Below, one piece after another: positions 63,766-64,000 of a stretch of 64,000 nucleotides of DNA; the stretch's first letter is position 1, and each line of letters opens with the position of its first letter. Position numbers and translations under genes: made by a program. Source of the stretch: Microbacterium sp. SY138 (lineage in GTDB: Bacteria > Actinomycetota > Actinomycetes > Actinomycetales > Microbacteriaceae); contig NZ_CP155793.1 in NCBI RefSeq assembly GCF_039729145.1, positions 1,178,001 to 1,242,000 of the forward strand, written 5' to 3'. The notes below the pieces were generated by a model. That model did not search any database, was not told where the DNA came from, and was given only the letters and a program-made list of their open reading frames with translations.

Positions 63766-63825
63766 GGCCCTGAGGGCGGAAGCGCCGTGCGGGGTGTCGC
63801 TCGCGGCCAGGCGACAGCCCGCACG

Positions 63826-63831
63826 TAGGCT
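63826..63831 (+). promoter_or_regulatory. -10 hexamer TAGGCT for ftsE
   Basis: It lies 9 nt before the ATG at 63841. Confidence 0.45.
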
Positions 63832-63840
63832 CGTAGCGCC

Positions 63841-64000
63841 ATGATTCGGTTCGAGAACGTCACGAAACGCTACCGCGGGACGTCGAAGCCCGCCCTCTCC
63901 GGAGTCGACTTCGAGGTGCAACGCGGGGAGTTCGTCTTCCTCGTCGGAGCCTCGGGTTCCGGCAAGTCCTCCTGTCTGCGCCTTATTCTGCGCGAAGACG
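63841..64000 (+). CDS. ftsE: Cell division ATP-binding protein FtsE (partial)
   Basis: The first 53 codons are in the window. MIRFENVTKRYRGTSKPAL and the Walker A VGASGSGKSSCL match FtsE, the ATPase that with FtsX activates cell-wall hydrolases at the septum. FtsX should follow beyond the right edge. FtsE assignment rests on similarity of this N-terminus and on prfB being close. Confidence 0.85.
   Translation, partial: MIRFENVTKRYRGTSKPALSGVDFEVQRGEFVFLVGASGSGKSSCLRLILRED

Overview
The window is high-GC DNA with tightly packed genes, many overlapping by ATGA or GTGA, and many -10 hexamers (TANNNT) placed 6-9 nt before start codons. Gene content (sdhCDAB, acyl-CoA carboxylase with an epsilon subunit, DUF3039 and DUF2510 proteins, Rv3654c-type TadE-like protein, LigD/Ku, trimeric PNP) points to an actinobacterium. 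Protein similarity suggests Microbacteriaceae, probably Microbacterium; the genus is an inference. I see no phage, insertion sequence or CRISPR array, so this looks like chromosomal backbone.

Layout. 1-5.2 kb: end of a YihY/BrkB-type membrane protein, the sdhCDAB operon (minus strand) and a mannose-1-phosphate guanylyltransferase. 5.3-13.6 kb: nucleoside uptake and salvage (BMP lipoprotein, ABC ATPase, two permeases, cytidine deaminase, thymidine phosphorylase, adenosine deaminase). 13.6-17.7 kb: a polysaccharide deacetylase-like protein, a PfkB kinase, an alpha/beta hydrolase and a flavin monooxygenase gene broken by an in-frame amber codon. 17.8-25.4 kb: a mannitol PTS operon that also encodes EI, HPr and an orphan IIB, with a divergent MtlR-type regulator. 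25.4-28.2 kb: purine nucleoside phosphorylase, phosphohexomutase and a second HPr in one operon. 28.2-32.2 kb: LpdA-type quinone reductase, biotin-dependent carboxylase alpha chain, Maf. 32.2-38 kb: RNA methyltransferase, a two-component system plus an extra membrane protein, and a ROK regulator. 38.3-42 kb: carboxylase epsilon and beta subunits, an uncharacterised protein and a nucleotidyltransferase. 42.2-45.6 kb: an ABC exporter whose ATPase carries a very long histone-H1/HupB-like Lys-Ala-rich N-terminal region, and its permease. 45.6-50.5 kb: DUF3039, pncB, murI, rph, rdgB and a CDF metal transporter. 50.5-53.5 kb: LigD and Ku (NHEJ). 53.5-58.2 kb: a DedA protein, tRNA-Leu and a tad pilus locus in which tadC has lost its 3' end and the expected pilin gene is missing. 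58.2-64 kb: NUDIX hydrolase, MFS transporter, prfB, two paralogous DUF2510 membrane proteins and the start of ftsE.

How it fits together. The transporter at 5-10.7 kb would supply nucleosides to Cdd, DeoA, Add and PNP; the mutase beside PNP may channel released pentose phosphate. Mannitol enters through MtlA/MtlF, with EI and HPr made from the same transcript, and MtlD feeds fructose-6-phosphate to glycolysis. The sdh, cdd-deoA-add, pmm-PNP, lpdA, accA, maf and accE-accD genes are the same set found in M. tuberculosis Rv3280-Rv3319, so the backbone is old and the mannitol PTS block is a lineage-specific insert or rearrangement.

The least ordinary items are the HupB-like tail on an ABC ATPase, the collapsed tad locus, the all-in-one mannitol PTS operon with an extra IIB and a second HPr elsewhere, and the maf/methyltransferase promoter pair whose -10 boxes share two bases.
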